Assembly: GCA_027035735.1 (NCBI GenBank)
Contig: JALVUH010000132.1
Location: 1-6,164, forward strand
DNA: 6,164 nucleotides
Direction of reading: 5' to 3'
Source of the DNA: Nautiliaceae bacterium
GTDB taxonomy: Bacteria > Campylobacterota > Campylobacteria > Campylobacterales > Nautiliaceae
Under the pieces are notes generated by a model. The model saw only the letters and a program-made list of their open reading frames with translations, was not told the origin of the DNA and ran no database searches. The position numbers and the translations under genes were made by a program. Shown here one piece after another: positions 5,670-6,164 of the stretch (its first letter is position 1; every line of letters begins with the position of its first letter).

Positions 5670-6164
5670 AATTAGATATAAAAAAGCTTTCAATTATTAT
5701 TATAACTTTATTATTTGTGGGAGTTGTTATAGTTATAGAATTATGGAAATACAATATTCATTTAAAATATTATTTTGAAAATAGTAATAAAATTTTAAAA
5801 TATTTAGATTATCTTAAAAAAGAACAATATAAGTTAAATTATTTGGTCTTGAAAGATACTTTTTATTTATATGAAAATAACGATAAAGTAATGGATGAAA
5901 TAAATAAAATAGAAAATGAAATAGATTCAATAAAAAATGATAAATTTTTTAAGCAAAATTTTCCTAAAACTTATAAAAAATTTTTAAATTATGTAGAGAT
6001 ATATGAAAAAGATAAAGAAAATATTTATAGATTTTTCACATATAATTCTTTAATTAAAAATGCAACTATTTATTTGGATAAAATTTTGGATTCTTCTATA
6101 AATGTTTTTGGAGATAATAAAAAATTTTTACAAAAAGAGATATATACTATTGGTAATGTGTTTA
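5666..6164 (+). CDS. Membrane signalling protein, N-terminal part (DAHL-like sensor region), cut by window end
   Basis: Begins at an ATG overlapping the peroxidase TGA (ATGA, 5666-5669) and stays open to the window edge, giving 166 residues without a stop. A short basic N-terminus is followed by one transmembrane helix (about 8-25), then a long, highly charged, alpha-helical Lys/Glu/Asn/Tyr-rich region (about 30-166) expected in the periplasm. The patterns LNYLVLKDTFYLYENNDKV (58-75) and TYNSLIKNATIYL (125-137) resemble, from memory, the DAHL sensor domain, which precedes histidine kinase or GGDEF output domains and ends in a second membrane helix. The output domain would lie beyond the window. 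Translational coupling to the peroxidase suggests a shared role, perhaps redox or peroxide sensing. The ORF and the membrane helix are clear; the DAHL assignment is tentative. Confidence 0.75.
   Translation, partial: MKLDIKKLSIIIITLLFVGVVIVIELWKYNIHLKYYFENSNKILKYLDYLKKEQYKLNYLVLKDTFYLYENNDKVMDEINKIENEIDSIKNDKFFKQNFPKTYKKFLNYVEIYEKDKENIYRFFTYNSLIKNATIYLDKILDSSINVFGDNKKFLQKEIYTIGNVF

Overview
The window is very AT-rich bacterial DNA with tightly packed genes. It most likely comes from a thermophilic or sulfur-/hydrogen-oxidising member of Campylobacterota (epsilonproteobacteria), with the Nautiliales (Nautilia/Caminibacter/Lebetimonas type) as best guess. The support is the S21 protein ending in the YESRL form typical of that group, the pyrG-recJ adjacency known from Campylobacter and Helicobacter, TGnTATAAT extended -10 promoters without a strong -35, and the Lys/Ile/Asn-rich proteins. 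The genus is an inference; the phylum is fairly secure.

Layout. (1) Positions 1-221, minus strand: rpsU (ribosomal protein S21), starting at GTG and ending inside a perfect 22-bp palindrome that probably forms its terminator. (2) Positions 222-378: divergent intergenic region with an extended -10 promoter facing each way and a weak inverted repeat between them. (3) Positions 379-4707, plus strand: a probable four-gene operon of pyrG (CTP synthase), recJ (ssDNA exonuclease), a single-domain CRP-like sensor protein without a DNA-binding domain, and a stand-alone MnmD/MnmC1-type tRNA methyltransferase. The junctions abut or overlap (0, 4 and 8 nt). (4) Positions 4708-4754: a 47-nt gap holding a run of nine G directly upstream of a perfect extended -10. 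(5) Positions 4755 to the end: a di-haem cytochrome c peroxidase, overlapping by 4 nt (ATGA) the start of a membrane signalling protein whose N-terminal 166 residues are in the window.

How the parts fit. The first operon is housekeeping (nucleotide synthesis, DNA repair, tRNA wobble modification) with one regulatory-looking small protein inserted. The second is a periplasmic peroxide or redox unit coupled to a membrane sensor. Its promoter looks built for phase variation: the G9 tract sits in the spacer between a TTGATT -35-like box and the -10, so gain or loss of a G would change promoter geometry and could switch peroxidase and sensor together. This is the most interesting signal in the window. 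A second point is that the peroxidase appears to lack the distal His ligand of the classical enzyme. I see no mobile elements, CRISPR arrays, tRNA or rRNA genes.
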